Assembly: GCF_011758805.1 (NCBI RefSeq)
Contig: NZ_JAANOW010000001.1
Span: 3,100,001-3,164,000, forward strand
Length of the DNA stretch: 64,000 nucleotides
Source of the DNA: Mycolicibacterium fluoranthenivorans
Lineage (GTDB): Bacteria; Actinomycetota; Actinomycetes; Mycobacteriales; Mycobacteriaceae
Direction of reading: 5' to 3'
The stretch's first letter is position 1. Each line of letters begins with the position of its first letter. This document shows positions 8,154 to 18,322 of this stretch, in pieces. The notes beneath the pieces were generated by a model. That model had not been told where the DNA came from, ran no database searches, and saw nothing but the letters and a program-made list of their open reading frames with translations. A program made the position numbers and the translations under genes.

Positions 8154-9530
8154 ATGATCTGGAATCGTCAACAACCGTCGCCGATGCCCTGGCATCGCTA
8201 CCAAGATGTCTACGATCGCGTGGACGTGCCTCTGCGGCAGCGGCATTGGCCCGACGCGCGGCTCACCGAATCGCCGCTGTGGGTACCGGTGGACCTGCGC
8301 GACGGCAACCAGGCGCTCGCCGAACCGATGGACCCGGCCCGCAAGAGACGGTTCTTCGAGTTGCTGGTGAGCATGGGCTACAAGGAGATCGAGGTCGGCT
8401 ATCCGTCCGCCTCGCAGACCGACTACGACTTCGTCCGGCTCATCGCCGAGTCGGGCATCGCCCCCGACGACGTGACGATCGTGGTGTTCACCCCCGCCCG
8501 GCGCGATCTGATCGAGCGGACGGTGGCATCGATCGACGGCCTCGCCGGCGATGTCGTCATCCACATGTACACCGCCACCGCACCGGTATGGCGGGACACC
8601 GTGCTCGGTAAGGATCGCGATGAGCTCCGAGACCTGATCCTGGCCGGTGGACAGGACGTGCTGGAGTTGGCCGGCGACCGCCCGAACGTCCGGTTCGAAT
8701 TCTCGCCCGAGGTGTTCAACCTCACCGAGCCCGACTACGTACTCGATATCTGCGATGCGATGACGGCACTGTGGCAAGCCTGCCCCGCCCGACCCGTCAT
8801 CCTCAATCTGCCGGCCACCGTCGAGGTCGCCACCCCGAACGTGTACGCCGACCAGATCGAGTACATGCACCGCAACCTGGCCCGCCGTGACAGCGTCATC
8901 CTGTCGGTGCATCCCCACAACGACCGGGGCACCGGTGTCGCCTGCGCCGAACTGGCGGTGTTGGCCGGGGCGCAGCGCGTGGAGGGCTGTGTGTTCGGCA
9001 ACGGCGAACGGACCGGCAACGTCGACATCGCCACCTTGGCGCTGAATCTGTACGCCCAAGGTGTCGACCCGAAGATCGACTTCTCCGATATCGACGAGAT
9101 CGCCCGCACCGTCGCACACTGCACCCGGATGCCGATCCACGACCGGCATCCGTACGCCGGTGCGCTGGTGCACACGGCGTTCTCAGGTACCCATCAGGAC
9201 GCCATCAAGAAAGGCTTCGCCGAGCACCGGGACCGGGCGATCGCCGAAGGGCGCTCCGAGCGTGAGATCGATTGGCGGGTGCCGTATCTGCCGATCGACC
9301 CGGCCGATATCGGCCGCACCTATGAAGCGGTCATCCGGGTCAACTCACAGTCCGGAAAAGGTGGTATCGCCTATCTGCTGTCCACCGAGTACGGGCTGGA
9401 TCTGCCGCGCTGGCAGCAGCAGGAGTTCGCCCGCCACGTCCAGGCACGGACCGACGCCAGCGGTGCCGAGATGACCGCGGCCGAGTTGTTCGCACTGTTC
9501 ACGGCGACCTACGGGCTCACCGTGCCCTGA
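8154..9530 (+). CDS. leuA: 2-isopropylmalate synthase homologue lacking the leucine regulatory domain
   Basis: 458 aa from the ATG at 8154, which has AGGAAC ahead of it. The catalytic TIM barrel is complete: [42 protein letters not shown] with the metal-binding His pair, and [12 protein letters not shown]. After the linker subdomains ([24 protein letters not shown]) the protein ends abruptly. M. tuberculosis LeuA is about 640 aa and continues into a leucine-binding regulatory domain, absent here. The enzyme should condense acetyl-CoA with ketoisovalerate without leucine feedback, leaving control to the leader. A related acyltransferase substrate cannot be excluded, and a second full-length leuA elsewhere is likely. 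Confidence 0.82.
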   Translation: MIWNRQQPSPMPWHRYQDVYDRVDVPLRQRHWPDARLTESPLWVPVDLRDGNQALAEPMDPARKRRFFELLVSMGYKEIEVGYPSASQTDYDFVRLIAESGIAPDDVTIVVFTPARRDLIERTVASIDGLAGDVVIHMYTATAPVWRDTVLGKDRDELRDLILAGGQDVLELAGDRPNVRFEFSPEVFNLTEPDYVLDICDAMTALWQACPARPVILNLPATVEVATPNVYADQIEYMHRNLARRDSVILSVHPHNDRGTGVACAELAVLAGAQRVEGCVFGNGERTGNVDIATLALNLYAQGVDPKIDFSDIDEIARTVAHCTRMPIHDRHPYAGALVHTAFSGTHQDAIKKGFAEHRDRAIAEGRSEREIDWRVPYLPIDPADIGRTYEAVIRVNSQSGKGGIAYLLSTEYGLDLPRWQQQEFARHVQARTDASGAEMTAAELFALFTATYGLTVP

Positions 9531-9981
9531 GCACCTCGAGGGCTTTGTCGGCATGGGTGTCCATGCTGAACTCGCTGGAGATCACCGCGAGGACGGTGCG
9601 ATCGGTGTCGATGACGAACGTGGTCCGCTTGACGGGCATCAGCTTGCCGAGCAGACCACGTTTCACCCCGAACCGTCCGGCGACCACACCCTCGGTGTCC
9701 GACAGCAGGGGGTAGTCGAAGTTCTGCTGGTCGGCAAAGCGGGCCTGCTTGTCCACCGCGTCGGTGCTGATCCCCACCCGGGACGCGCCGACGGCGGCGA
9801 ACTCACCGGCCAGATCGCGGAAGTGACAGGCCTCCTTGGTGCACCCCGGTGTCATGGCCGCCGGGTAGAAGAACAGCACCACCGGACCGTCGGCCAGCAA
9901 ACCCGTCAAGCTGCGCGGCGTACCCGTCTGATCGGGAAGTGTGAACTCCGCGACGGTGTCACCCGTCTTCATGGCAGTCAT
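9517..9981 (-). CDS. bcpB: Peroxiredoxin, Bcp/PrxQ type
   Basis: 154 aa from the ATG at 9981; a second ATG at 9972 is possible. The peroxidatic motif is [13 protein letters not shown], with the resolving Cys five residues after the peroxidatic Cys, as in atypical 2-Cys Bcp enzymes. It reduces hydroperoxides using thioredoxin-like donors in the cytosol. The length matches M. tuberculosis BcpB, which also lies beside trpE, in divergent orientation. Its 3' end overlaps the leuA 3' end by 14 bases, a tail-to-tail arrangement. Confidence 0.9.
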   Translation of the reverse strand: MTAMKTGDTVAEFTLPDQTGTPRSLTGLLADGPVVLFFYPAAMTPGCTKEACHFRDLAGEFAAVGASRVGISTDAVDKQARFADQQNFDYPLLSDTEGVVAGRFGVKRGLLGKLMPVKRTTFVIDTDRTVLAVISSEFSMDTHADKALEVLRAR

Positions 9982-10063
9982 GGCTGCACACGCTACTGGG
10001 CGAGGGAAGCGACGGGGGGATGTGCACGCCGAGGCCGTTACTGCCGTCTGGGAGGATTGGCCC

Positions 10064-11629
10064 GTGCACGTACATGCCGAAACGCTCGCTTCGACCACCT
10101 CACGTGAGGACTTCCGGGCGCTGGCGGCCGAGCACCGGGTGGTCCCGGTGACCCGTAAGGTCCTCGCCGACAGCGAGACCCCGCTGTCGGCGTACCGGAA
10201 ACTGGCCGCCAACCGACCCGGCACGTTCCTGCTGGAATCCGCCGAGAACGGCCGATCCTGGTCGCGCTGGTCGTTCATCGGTGCGGGCGCGCCGTCGGCG
10301 CTGACGGTGCGCGACGGTGAGGCGGTCTGGCTGGGTGCACCCCCGCAGGGCGCCCCGTCCGGCGGGGATCCGCTGCAGGCCCTGCGCACCACGCTCGACG
10401 TGCTGGCCACCGCCGCGGTCCCCGGTCTGCCCCCGCTGTCCTCGGGACTGGTCGGCTTCTTCGCCTACGACATGGTGCGCAGGCTGGAACGGCTGCCGGA
10501 GCTGACGGTCGATGATCTGCACCTGCCCGACATGCTGCTGCTGCTGGCCACCGATATCGCCGCCGTCGATCACCACGAGGGCACCATCACCCTGATCGCC
10601 AACGCGGTGAACTGGAACGGCACCGACGAACGGGTCGACTGGGCCTACGACGATGCGGTGCGACGTCTGGACATCATGACGGCCGCGCTGGGCGAACCGC
10701 TGCCCTCGTCGGTGGCCACCTTCGCCCGGCCCGCACCGCAGCACCGGGCGCAGCGCACCGTCGCCGAGTACACCGCCATCGTCGACGGGCTGGTCGAGGA
10801 GATCAAGGCCGGTGAGGCGTTCCAGGTGGTGCCCTCACAGCGCTTCGAGATGACGACCAGTGCCGATCCCATCGATGTGTACCGGATGCTGCGGGTGACC
10901 AACCCCAGCCCGTACATGTACCTGTTCAATGCTCCGAATGCCGAAGGAGGACTGGACTTCTCGATCGTCGGCTCCAGTCCCGAGGCCCTGGTGACGGTGC
11001 AGGACGGCAAGGCCACCACCCATCCGATCGCGGGTACCCGCTGGCGCGGGGACACCGAAGAGGAAGACGTCCTGCTGGAAAAGGAGTTGCTCGCCGACGA
11101 CAAGGAGCGCGCCGAGCACCTCATGCTCGTCGACCTGGGCCGCAACGATCTGGGCCGGGTGTGCGAACCGGGCACCGTGCGGGTCGAGGACTACAGCCAT
11201 ATCGAGCGCTACAGCCACGTCATGCACCTGGTGTCGACGGTGACGGGGCAGCTGGCCCCGGGCAGTACCGCGCTGGATGCGGTGACCGCCTGTTTCCCGG
11301 CCGGGACGCTGTCCGGTGCCCCGAAGGTGCGGGCCATGGAGCTCATCGAAGAGGTCGAGTTGACCCGACGCGGCCTGTACGGCGGTGTGCTGGGCTACCT
11401 GGACTTCGCCGGCAACGCCGACTTCGCCATCGCCATCCGCACCGCGCTGATGCGCGACGGCACCGCTTATGTGCAGGCCGGCGGCGGCGTGGTGGCCGAC
11501 TCGAACGGGCCGTACGAATACAACGAGTCCGCCAACAAGGCCAAGGCGGTGCTGGCCGCCGTCGCGGCCGCCGAGACGCTGGCCGTACCGAGTCCCGGGT
11601 CGCTTCGCTCCGGACCGCCGGTCCGATGA
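10064..11629 (+). CDS. trpE: Anthranilate synthase component I
   Basis: 521 aa from the GTG at 10064, preceded by GGAGGAT; the resulting start [17 protein letters not shown] matches known mycobacterial TrpE, while an in-frame extension upstream overlaps bcpB. Chorismate-binding landmarks include [18 protein letters not shown] (feedback site region), [35 protein letters not shown], and [17 protein letters not shown]. It makes anthranilate with a glutamine amidotransferase subunit that is not in this window. No Trp-codon leader peptide is visible upstream. It overlaps the next gene by four bases. Confidence 0.96.
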   Translation: MHVHAETLASTTSREDFRALAAEHRVVPVTRKVLADSETPLSAYRKLAANRPGTFLLESAENGRSWSRWSFIGAGAPSALTVRDGEAVWLGAPPQGAPSGGDPLQALRTTLDVLATAAVPGLPPLSSGLVGFFAYDMVRRLERLPELTVDDLHLPDMLLLLATDIAAVDHHEGTITLIANAVNWNGTDERVDWAYDDAVRRLDIMTAALGEPLPSSVATFARPAPQHRAQRTVAEYTAIVDGLVEEIKAGEAFQVVPSQRFEMTTSADPIDVYRMLRVTNPSPYMYLFNAPNAEGGLDFSIVGSSPEALVTVQDGKATTHPIAGTRWRGDTEEEDVLLEKELLADDKERAEHLMLVDLGRNDLGRVCEPGTVRVEDYSHIERYSHVMHLVSTVTGQLAPGSTALDAVTACFPAGTLSGAPKVRAMELIEEVELTRRGLYGGVLGYLDFAGNADFAIAIRTALMRDGTAYVQAGGGVVADSNGPYEYNESANKAKAVLAAVAAAETLAVPSPGSLRSGPPVR

Positions 11630-12231
11630 TTCGGGTCGCCCAGGCACTACTGGCACTGGCCGCGCTGGCGCTGTGGGGGGCCTCGCGGCTGACGTGGGTG
11701 CAGGTGTCGTCGTTCGACGGTCTGGGGCAACCCAAGACGTCGACGTTGACGGGCGGGCAGTGGTCGACCGCGCTGATACCGCTGGCGCTGGTGCTGCTCG
11801 CGGCGGCCGTCGCCGCGTTGGCGGTGCGAGGCTGGGCCTTGCGACTGCTGGCGGTGTTGGTGGCCGTCTCGAGCGCGGCGATGGCTTACCTGGGGATCAG
11901 CCTGTGGGTGGTCCGCGATATCGCGGTACGCGGCGCTGACCTCGCGCAGGTGCCCGTCGCGGCGCTCGTCGGTTCCGCGCGGCAGTATCTGGGCGCCGGC
12001 ATCACCGTGGGCGCCGCGGTGCTCACCCTGGCCGCGGCCGTCCTGCTCATCCGGTCCGCGGCGACCGCGCGTGGCACCGGCACCAAGTACGTCGCGCCCG
12101 CCGTCCGCCGGGAGGCGGTGACCGGTGACAGCGCCGAGGACGGGATGTCGGAACGGATGATCTGGGACGCCCTGGACGAGGGGTCCGATCCCACGGATCC
12201 GGACGCCGGTTCTGACTCGAAGGGTCGGTGA
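11626..12231 (+). CDS. Trp-operon-associated membrane protein
   Basis: 201 aa; the ATG at 11626 overlaps the trpE stop. Four hydrophobic segments are evident at about residues 4-22, 48-66, 72-92 and 120-142, followed by a hydrophilic acidic tail rich in Asp, Glu and Ser. This matches the small membrane protein family conserved between trpE and trpC in actinobacteria (TIGR02234 type). The function is unknown. Synteny with M. tuberculosis Rv1610 supports the call. Confidence 0.88.
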   Translation: MIRVAQALLALAALALWGASRLTWVQVSSFDGLGQPKTSTLTGGQWSTALIPLALVLLAAAVAALAVRGWALRLLAVLVAVSSAAMAYLGISLWVVRDIAVRGADLAQVPVAALVGSARQYLGAGITVGAAVLTLAAAVLLIRSAATARGTGTKYVAPAVRREAVTGDSAEDGMSERMIWDALDEGSDPTDPDAGSDSKGR

Positions 12232-12311
12232 CGGGCCGTGCAGCATCGGCGACTAGCCTCTAGGCAGACGAATCCGGGTGCGTCCCGGCTGACGGAAATG
12301 GACGGTGGCTC

Positions 12312-13130
12312 ATGAGTTCGGGGAACGTGCTCGACTCCATCATCGAAGGAGTTCGCGCCGACGTTGCCGCTCGTGAAGCTGCGGTTCCGTTCGCGGACAT
12401 CAAACAACGCGCCAAGGATGCGCAGCCGCCGCTGGATGTGATGGCGGCGCTGCGCGCACCGGGTATCGCGGTGATCGCCGAGGTGAAGCGGGCCAGCCCG
12501 TCGCGCGGTGAGCTGGCATCCATCGCCGACCCGGCGCAGCTGGCCGGTGCCTACGAGGCAGGCGGCGCCCGCGTCATCAGCGTGCTGACCGAAGAGCGCC
12601 GCTTCCGCGGCTCGCTCGACGACTTGGACGCGGTGCGCGCCGCGGTGTCGATTCCGGTGCTGCGCAAGGACTTCATCGTCGGGCCGTATCAGATTCACGA
12701 GGCTCGCGCCCACGGCGCCGACATGCTGTTGCTCATCGTCGCGGCGCTGGAACAGCAGGCGCTTGAGTCGATGCTGGACCGCACCGAGTCGCTGGGAATG
12801 ACCGCCCTGGTCGAGGTACACACCGAGGAAGAGGCCGACCGTGCCCTGCAGGCCGGTGCGACCCTGATCGGGGTCAACGCCCGCGACCTCAAGACCCTCG
12901 AGGTCGACCGCGACTGCTTCGCCCGGATCGCCCCCGGCCTGCCCAGCAGTGTCATCCGGGTGGCCGAGTCCGGGGTGCGCGGCACCGCCGACCTGCTGGC
13001 CTACGCCGGTGCCGGTGCCGACGCGGTGCTGGTCGGCGAAGGCCTGGTCACCAGCGGTGACCCGCGCAGCGCCGTCGCAGACCTGGTCACCGCGGGTGCC
13101 CATCCGTCCTGCCCCAAACCTGCCCGGTAG
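12312..13130 (+). CDS. trpC: Indole-3-glycerol phosphate synthase
   Basis: 272 aa. Barrel landmarks are [13 protein letters not shown] (catalytic Lys), [36 protein letters not shown] (catalytic Lys), [20 protein letters not shown] and VAESGVRG. It performs the ring-closing decarboxylation of CdRP. It is separated from the membrane-protein gene by 80 bases and is followed directly by trpB. It is a stand-alone synthase with no fused TrpF domain. Confidence 0.96.
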   Translation: MSSGNVLDSIIEGVRADVAAREAAVPFADIKQRAKDAQPPLDVMAALRAPGIAVIAEVKRASPSRGELASIADPAQLAGAYEAGGARVISVLTEERRFRGSLDDLDAVRAAVSIPVLRKDFIVGPYQIHEARAHGADMLLLIVAALEQQALESMLDRTESLGMTALVEVHTEEEADRALQAGATLIGVNARDLKTLEVDRDCFARIAPGLPSSVIRVAESGVRGTADLLAYAGAGADAVLVGEGLVTSGDPRSAVADLVTAGAHPSCPKPAR

Positions 13131-14390
13131 ATGGCCGATATCGCCGGCCCGCAACTGCCCCGCATGAGCGCGGCGGTGGCCGAAACCACACGTCATGACC
13201 CCGACGCCAAAGGCCATTTCGGCGCCTATGGCGGACGCCTGGTGCCCGAGGCGCTGATGGCCGTCATCGAGGAAGTCACCGCCGCCTACGACAAGGTGCG
13301 CCGCGATCAGTCCTTCCTCGACGAACTCGACCGGCTGCAGCGGCATTACACCGGCCGTCCCTCGCCGCTGTACGAGGCGGCCCGCCTCGGTGAGCACGCC
13401 GGCGGCGCCCGGCTGTTCCTCAAGCGTGAGGACCTCAACCACACCGGGTCGCACAAGATCAACAATGTGCTCGGGCAGGCGCTGCTGGCCAAGCAGATGG
13501 GTAAGACCCGCGTCATCGCCGAGACCGGCGCCGGTCAGCACGGGGTCGCCACGGCGACGGCGTGCGCACTGATGGGTCTGGAGTGCGTCATCTACATGGG
13601 TGCGGTCGACACCGCGCGCCAGGCCCTCAACGTGGCCCGGATGCGGCTGCTGGGTGCGAAGGTCGTTGCGGTGGAGTCCGGTTCGAAGACACTCAAGGAC
13701 GCGATCAACGAGACGTTCCGCGACTGGGTCGCCCACGCCGACGACACCTACTACGCCTTCGGTACCGCGGCGGGGCCGCACCCGTTCCCCCTGATGGTGC
13801 GCGATTTCCAGCGGATCATCGGGTTGGAGGCGCGCGCCCAGATCCTCGAACAGGCCGGCCGGCTACCCGACGCGGTGACGGCGTGTGTGGGCGGCGGGTC
13901 CAACGCGATCGGCGTCTTCCATGCGTTCATCGACGATCCGGACGTCCGGCTGATCGGTTTCGAAGCCGCCGGTGACGGGGTGGAGACCGGGCGGCATGCC
14001 GCGACCTTCACCGGTGGAACGCCGGGCGCCTTCCAGGGCTCGTTCTCCTACCTGTTGCAGGACGAGGACGGCCAGACCATCGAATCGCATTCGATCTCTG
14101 CGGGTTTGGACTATCCCGGGGTGGGGCCGGAGCACGCGTTGCTCAAGGATGTGGGCCGTGCCGAGTACCGGCCGATCACCGATACCGAGGCGATGGACGC
14201 GTTCGCGCTGCTGTGCCGTACCGAGGGCATCATTCCCGCCATCGAGTCGGCGCACGCGGTGGCCGGTGCGCTGAAACTGGGCGTGGAACTGGGCCCGTCC
14301 TCGGTGATCGTGGTGAATCTGTCGGGACGCGGTGACAAGGATGTCGAGACCGCCGCCACATGGTTCGGGCTAATGGACGGTGATTCGTGA
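13131..14390 (+). CDS. trpB: Tryptophan synthase beta chain
   Basis: 419 aa if started at the ATG directly after the trpC stop. An internal ATG at 13164 ([13 protein letters not shown]) would give 408 aa and resembles the annotated start in related species, so the first 11 residues are uncertain. The PLP lysine lies in [17 protein letters not shown], with [15 protein letters not shown] and the phosphate loop VGGGSNAIG. It condenses indole with serine and pairs with TrpA, whose start overlaps its stop (GTGA). Confidence 0.96.
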   Translation: MADIAGPQLPRMSAAVAETTRHDPDAKGHFGAYGGRLVPEALMAVIEEVTAAYDKVRRDQSFLDELDRLQRHYTGRPSPLYEAARLGEHAGGARLFLKREDLNHTGSHKINNVLGQALLAKQMGKTRVIAETGAGQHGVATATACALMGLECVIYMGAVDTARQALNVARMRLLGAKVVAVESGSKTLKDAINETFRDWVAHADDTYYAFGTAAGPHPFPLMVRDFQRIIGLEARAQILEQAGRLPDAVTACVGGGSNAIGVFHAFIDDPDVRLIGFEAAGDGVETGRHAATFTGGTPGAFQGSFSYLLQDEDGQTIESHSISAGLDYPGVGPEHALLKDVGRAEYRPITDTEAMDAFALLCRTEGIIPAIESAHAVAGALKLGVELGPSSVIVVNLSGRGDKDVETAATWFGLMDGDS

Positions 14391-15175
14391 GCCGATTGGG
14401 GCATCTGTTCGACACGTGCCGTGCCGAGGGGCGTTCCGCACTGATCGGATACCTCCCGACCGGCTATCCCGATGTGGACACCTCGATCTCGGCGATGACT
14501 GCACTCGTCGAATCGGGTTGTGACATCGTCGAAGTCGGTGTGGCGTACTCCGATCCGGGGATGGACGGGCCGACGATCGCCAAGGCGACCGAGGTCGCGC
14601 TGGCCGGTGGCGTCCGGGTGCGTGATGCCTTGCGGGCCGTCGAGGCCATCAGCGGTGCCGGTGGGCGTGCCGTGGTGATGACGTATTGGAATCCGGTGTT
14701 GCGTTGGGGTGTGGACGCTTTTGCCCGCGACCTCGCATCGGCCGGTGGGTTGGGTTTGATCACGCCGGATCTGATTCCGGATGAGGCGGGGGACTGGGTG
14801 GCGGCGTCCGAGAAACACGATCTGGATCGCATCTTCCTGGTGGCACCCTCGTCCACCCCGGAGCGGCTGGCCGCGACCATCGAAGCCTCGCGCGGGTTCG
14901 TCTACGCCGCGTCGACCATGGGTGTGACCGGCGCGCGCGATGCGGTGTCCAACGCCGCTCCCGAGTTGGTGCAGCGGATTCGGGAGATCTCCGATATCCC
15001 CGTCGGCGTCGGGTTGGGTGTGCGCTCGCGTGCCCAGGCCGCCGAGATCGGCGCCTACGCCGACGGCGTGATCGTCGGATCGGCGCTGGTGTCCGCGCTC
15101 GACGACGGTATTCCCGCGGTGCGGGCCTTAACCGCCGAGCTCGCCGAGGGCGTGCGGCAGAGGATTCCCGCATGA
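14387..15175 (+). CDS. trpA: Tryptophan synthase alpha chain
   Basis: 262 aa, GTG start overlapping trpB. Expected motifs are [36 protein letters not shown] with catalytic Glu and Asp, [11 protein letters not shown], and [11 protein letters not shown] for the phosphate site. It cleaves indole-3-glycerol phosphate and channels indole to TrpB. The stop overlaps lgt (ATGA), so lgt is translationally coupled to the trp genes, as in M. tuberculosis. Confidence 0.96.
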   Translation: MSRLGHLFDTCRAEGRSALIGYLPTGYPDVDTSISAMTALVESGCDIVEVGVAYSDPGMDGPTIAKATEVALAGGVRVRDALRAVEAISGAGGRAVVMTYWNPVLRWGVDAFARDLASAGGLGLITPDLIPDEAGDWVAASEKHDLDRIFLVAPSSTPERLAATIEASRGFVYAASTMGVTGARDAVSNAAPELVQRIREISDIPVGVGLGVRSRAQAAEIGAYADGVIVGSALVSALDDGIPAVRALTAELAEGVRQRIPA

Positions 15176-16764
15176 CAGAGACGGTTCTCGCGTACTTTCC
15201 GACTCCGGCCCAGGGCGTGTGGCATCTGGGCCCGGTGCCGATTCGCGCGTATGCGCTGTGCATCATCGCCGGGATCGTCGCCGCGCTGATCATCGGCGAC
15301 CGCCGGTGGGTGGCGCGCGGTGGTGAGCAGGGCGTCATCTACGACGTCGCGCTGCTGGCGGTGCCGTTCGGCCTGGTCGGTGGCCGGCTGTATCACGTCA
15401 TGACCGACTGGAAGACCTACTTCGGTGACGGCGGTGCCGGGCTCGGTGCGGCGTTCCGGATCTGGGACGGCGGTCTCGGTATCTGGGGTGCGGTGGCCCT
15501 CGGTGCGGTCGGTGCCTGGATCGCCTGCCGCATGCGCGGGATCCCGTTGCCCGCGTTCGGCGATGCGGTGGCGCCCGGCATCATCCTGGCGCAGGCGATC
15601 GGGCGGCTCGGCAACTACTTCAACCAGGAGCTCTACGGTCGCGAGACGACGCTGCCGTGGGGTCTGGAGATCTACGAGCGCCGCGACGCCAGCGGTGCGT
15701 TGAACACCTTGAACGGTGTGTCCGACGGACAGCTGGTGGCGGTGGTCCATCCGACGTTCCTGTACGAGCTGTTGTGGAACCTGCTGATCTTCGCGCTGCT
15801 GCTGTGGATCGACAAACGCTTCAACATGGGTCACGGACGGCTGTTCGCACTGTATGTGGCCGGATACTGCGTGGGCAGGTTCTGGGTCGAGCTGATGCGT
15901 AGCGATCCGGCCTCCATGCCCGTCGACGGCATTCGGGTGAACACCTTCACCTCGACGTTCGTCTTCGTCGCGGCGGTCGTCTACGTCATGGTCGCGCCCA
16001 AGGGCCGGGAGGATCCTGCATCGCTGCGCGGCAAACAGGATGACGAGTCGCCGGTCGACGACATCGTGGCCAAGGAACTGGCGGCGGTCGGAGCGACCAC
16101 CGGTGTGGTGGCGGCCGCGACTGTCGCGGGTGCTGCGGAAGCCGAGGATGCCGCCGCGGTGGGCGATACCGAGGACGCGGACATCGTCGAGGAGGCGGAA
16201 GCCGCCGACGAGGCCGAAGAGCCCGTGGATGCGGACACCCTGGAGGTGGCCGAGGAGCCGGAGCCTGCCGAGGTCGCCGAGTCGGACGATGACGCTGCGC
16301 AATCTGATCTCGGTGCCGAGTTGGAGGCGGCCGCGGAGTCGTTGGCCGCCGCGACGTCGCTGGTGGCCGCCAGGTTGACGAAACCCGCCGGTGGCGAAGC
16401 TGAGCCTGACTCTGAGTCCGAGGCTGAACTGGCCGAGGGTGATTCGGCTGAGGACGTCGACGAGCAGACGGCAGCGGACCCTGCGGTCGAGGAGGCCGAG
16501 GCCGCAGCCGACCTGCAGGGTGATTCGGCTGACGCGGAAAGCGAAGCTCAGGAATCTGATCTCGGTGCCGAGTTGGAGGCGGCCGCGGAGTCGTTGGCCG
16601 CCGCCATGTCTCGGGCTGCCGGGTCGACGACGTCGGCCGATGGCGATGAGCCCGAGCCTGAACCGGCGGTCGAGGCCGAACCGGTGAAGCCGCACCCGCC
16701 GGCCACCGCAGCACCGGCGACATCTGAACCGCGCAAGCCCCGTTGGTGGCGCCGAAACGGCTGA
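15172..16764 (+). CDS. lgt: Prolipoprotein diacylglyceryl transferase with long acidic C-terminal tail
   Basis: 530 aa. Residues 1 to about 275 are the multi-spanning Lgt membrane domain with GGRLYHVMTDW, WDGGLGIWGA, IGRLGNYFNQELYG and VGRFWVELMRSD. It attaches diacylglycerol to the lipobox Cys of prolipoproteins such as those encoded at 31104 and 53490. The remaining 250 or so residues are Glu/Asp/Ala-rich, low complexity and presumably cytoplasmic, and contain two near-identical blocks SDLGAELEAAAESLAAA. Mycobacterial Lgt proteins are known to carry C-terminal extensions. The far end is basic (KPRWWRRNG). Confidence 0.94.
   Translation: MTETVLAYFPTPAQGVWHLGPVPIRAYALCIIAGIVAALIIGDRRWVARGGEQGVIYDVALLAVPFGLVGGRLYHVMTDWKTYFGDGGAGLGAAFRIWDGGLGIWGAVALGAVGAWIACRMRGIPLPAFGDAVAPGIILAQAIGRLGNYFNQELYGRETTLPWGLEIYERRDASGALNTLNGVSDGQLVAVVHPTFLYELLWNLLIFALLLWIDKRFNMGHGRLFALYVAGYCVGRFWVELMRSDPASMPVDGIRVNTFTSTFVFVAAVVYVMVAPKGREDPASLRGKQDDESPVDDIVAKELAAVGATTGVVAAATVAGAAEAEDAAAVGDTEDADIVEEAEAADEAEEPVDADTLEVAEEPEPAEVAESDDDAAQSDLGAELEAAAESLAAATSLVAARLTKPAGGEAEPDSESEAELAEGDSAEDVDEQTAADPAVEEAEAAADLQGDSADAESEAQESDLGAELEAAAESLAAAMSRAAGSTTSADGDEPEPEPAVEAEPVKPHPPATAAPATSEPRKPRWWRRNG
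16301..16352 (+). repeat. Direct repeat copy 1 within lgt tail
   Basis: 52 bases identical to the copy at 16553-16604, in frame, encoding SDLGAELEAAAESLAAA. Identity at every base, including third codon positions, points to recent duplication or gene conversion rather than selection on the protein alone. Confidence 0.9.
16553..16604 (+). repeat. Direct repeat copy 2 within lgt tail
   Basis: Second copy of the 52-base repeat, offset by 252 bases (84 codons) from the first, so the frame is kept. Recombination between the copies would delete 84 codons in frame without touching the catalytic domain. Confidence 0.9.
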
Positions 16765-16783
16765 GCGGCACGCCTGTTCCGCA

Positions 16784-16802
16784 CGTGACGGTGTCTGTCA
16801 CG
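16784..16802. terminator. Hairpin between lgt and the convergent HNH gene
   Basis: CGTGAC and GTCACG form a six-base stem around a short loop, overlapping the stop region of the minus-strand gene. It sits between convergent transcripts. No U-tract follows, so this is only a candidate terminator. Confidence 0.35.
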
Positions 16803-18228
16803 GGTCGTCGCCGTCGTCCTTCCTGAGGAGTTCTTCGGGGTGGAAGTGGTGGTTGGTGTGGTCTTGGCCGGTGTCCAGTAGTGGAGGTGGCGTCCACTCG
16901 GCGCGGCCGGTGGTGGGGTTGATGTGGGTGCTCCAGCCGCTGGTGTAGGCCAGCCGGTTGTCGGGTCCGCAGCCCAGCACGAGGGTGTCGGCGTCGGTGT
17001 GTCCACCGGCTGACCAGTCTTGGGTGTGGTTGGCCTGGCAGTGGTCGGCGGGGGCCATACAGCCGGGCCGGGTGCAGCCGCGGTCGCGGGCGATCGCCAC
17101 CAGCCGCTGTGCGGGGGAGGCCAGACGTTTCGTGCGCCCCAGGTAGAGCGGTTGGGCGGTGTGGCGGGCGAACAGCAGAAAGTAGTGATGGGCGTGGGCG
17201 GCCAGGCGCATCAGGTCCGGGATCGCGATCTTCACCCCGCTACTGGTGCTGGCCACCCCGGCACGGCTTTCCAGCTCCGCCAGGGTGGTACTGATGACGA
17301 CGGTGACCGGCAGCCCGCCGTGGCGGCCGAGTTTCTTCGACATCAGCATCTCGCGACACAAGGCTTTGAAGGCGTCATGGCTGCGCCGCGCCGCGGTGCG
17401 GGTATCGCGGGCGGCGGCCTCGGCCAGGCGCTGTGACGCCTCGGGGTCGTCGGGGGTGCCGGGGTCCAGGGGGTTGGGGACGGGGTTGGCGATCGGGGTC
17501 GTATCGGCGGGGTTGTTGACCCCCGGTGCCGCCCAGCCGGATTCGATGGTCTTCCAGTAGGCGGCGGTTTCGGCGTCGAGGTGGCCCGAGACTCGGTAAT
17601 TGCCGTCGGCGTCCTGGGGCCCGAGGCGCAGTCCGGGTTGATGGACGGGATAGTCGGGGCCGGGGCCGTCCTGGTTGAGCAGATACAACAACTCACCCCC
17701 GGCCGCTTTGACCGTCTCAGGTGGGTTGGCGGCCGCGAGCGCGACCAGTTGCTGCTCGAGGGCGGCGCGTTGCGGCGCGCTGGTGTAGCGCTGTGCTTTG
17801 CGCAGCACCTCGCGGATCACCTCGATGTGACCGAGGGTGATGGCCCCGCCGGCCAGGGCGGCCGCACACCCCGGCAGCACCGGCTCCAGCGTCTGCCCGC
17901 CGACGATGTGGCGCGGTCCGAGGTCCTCGGCGTCTCTGACCCGCGCCTTGGCCGCCGACTGACCGATCCCCAATCGCAGCGCCAAGATGTCGACCCAGGA
18001 TTTCCCGCCGATCTCCTTGGCGGTGGCCCGGCCCTGCAACGCGGCCAGGATCCGGTGATCGACACCGGCGCTGATCCGGGCGAGGTGCTCACGCCGGGAC
18101 TGCAACTCCAACAACTCCGCGGTATCGAACCCGGTGAATCCCACCGCGGTCAGCGACTCACACGCGACGGCGTAGGCGTCGACAGCCGCCAGCACCGCCT
18201 CACGATCCACCACCGCACCCGAAAGCAT
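16798..18228 (-). CDS. 13E12 repeat family protein, DUF222 plus HNH nuclease
   Basis: 476 aa. The N-terminal two thirds is DUF222 (FDTAELLELQSRREHLARI, GGKSWVDILALRLGI, LAGGAITLGHIEVIREVL), and the C-terminal HNH domain at about residues 395-440 contains CTRPGCMAPADHCQANHTQDW with paired Cys and His. Such genes are repeated and variable in position in mycobacterial genomes and are thought to be mobile or domesticated endonuclease elements; the biological role is unknown. Here it follows lgt and breaks synteny with M. tuberculosis. Two DnaA boxes lie just upstream of its start. Confidence 0.88.
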   Translation of the reverse strand: MLSGAVVDREAVLAAVDAYAVACESLTAVGFTGFDTAELLELQSRREHLARISAGVDHRILAALQGRATAKEIGGKSWVDILALRLGIGQSAAKARVRDAEDLGPRHIVGGQTLEPVLPGCAAALAGGAITLGHIEVIREVLRKAQRYTSAPQRAALEQQLVALAAANPPETVKAAGGELLYLLNQDGPGPDYPVHQPGLRLGPQDADGNYRVSGHLDAETAAYWKTIESGWAAPGVNNPADTTPIANPVPNPLDPGTPDDPEASQRLAEAAARDTRTAARRSHDAFKALCREMLMSKKLGRHGGLPVTVVISTTLAELESRAGVASTSSGVKIAIPDLMRLAAHAHHYFLLFARHTAQPLYLGRTKRLASPAQRLVAIARDRGCTRPGCMAPADHCQANHTQDWSAGGHTDADTLVLGCGPDNRLAYTSGWSTHINPTTGRAEWTPPPLLDTGQDHTNHHFHPEELLRKDDGDDP

Positions 18229-18266
18229 GTTCGAATTCTACGTGGCTGCGCCGCCAGGATCAGAAG

Positions 18267-18294
18267 TTATCCACAAGGCCAAAACTTATCCACA
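18267..18294 (+). promoter_or_regulatory. Two perfect DnaA boxes upstream of the HNH gene
   Basis: TTATCCACA occurs at 18267-18275 and again at 18286-18294, same orientation, 19 bases apart, beginning 39 bases upstream of the HNH gene's start codon. TTATCCACA is the canonical strong DnaA box. The pair sits in the gap between the HNH gene and the nirD end. DnaA could regulate the HNH gene here; a replication role is not supported, as no origin-type cluster is seen. Confidence 0.6.
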
Positions 18295-18302
18295 ACAACG
18301 TA

Positions 18303-18318
18303 TTTCGCCCTTGCGAAA
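18303..18318 (-). terminator. Small hairpin after nirD
   Basis: TTTCGC and GCGAAA flank a four-base loop five bases beyond the nirD stop. It could end the nirB-nirD transcript, but there is no clear U-run. Confidence 0.35.
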
Positions 18319-18322
18319 CGGT

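Noticed and set aside
9982..10063. Tryptophan attenuator leader before trpE
   Set aside because: No short ORF with tandem Trp codons in front of a hairpin is present; the only TGG codons lie in the unused in-frame extension of trpE.
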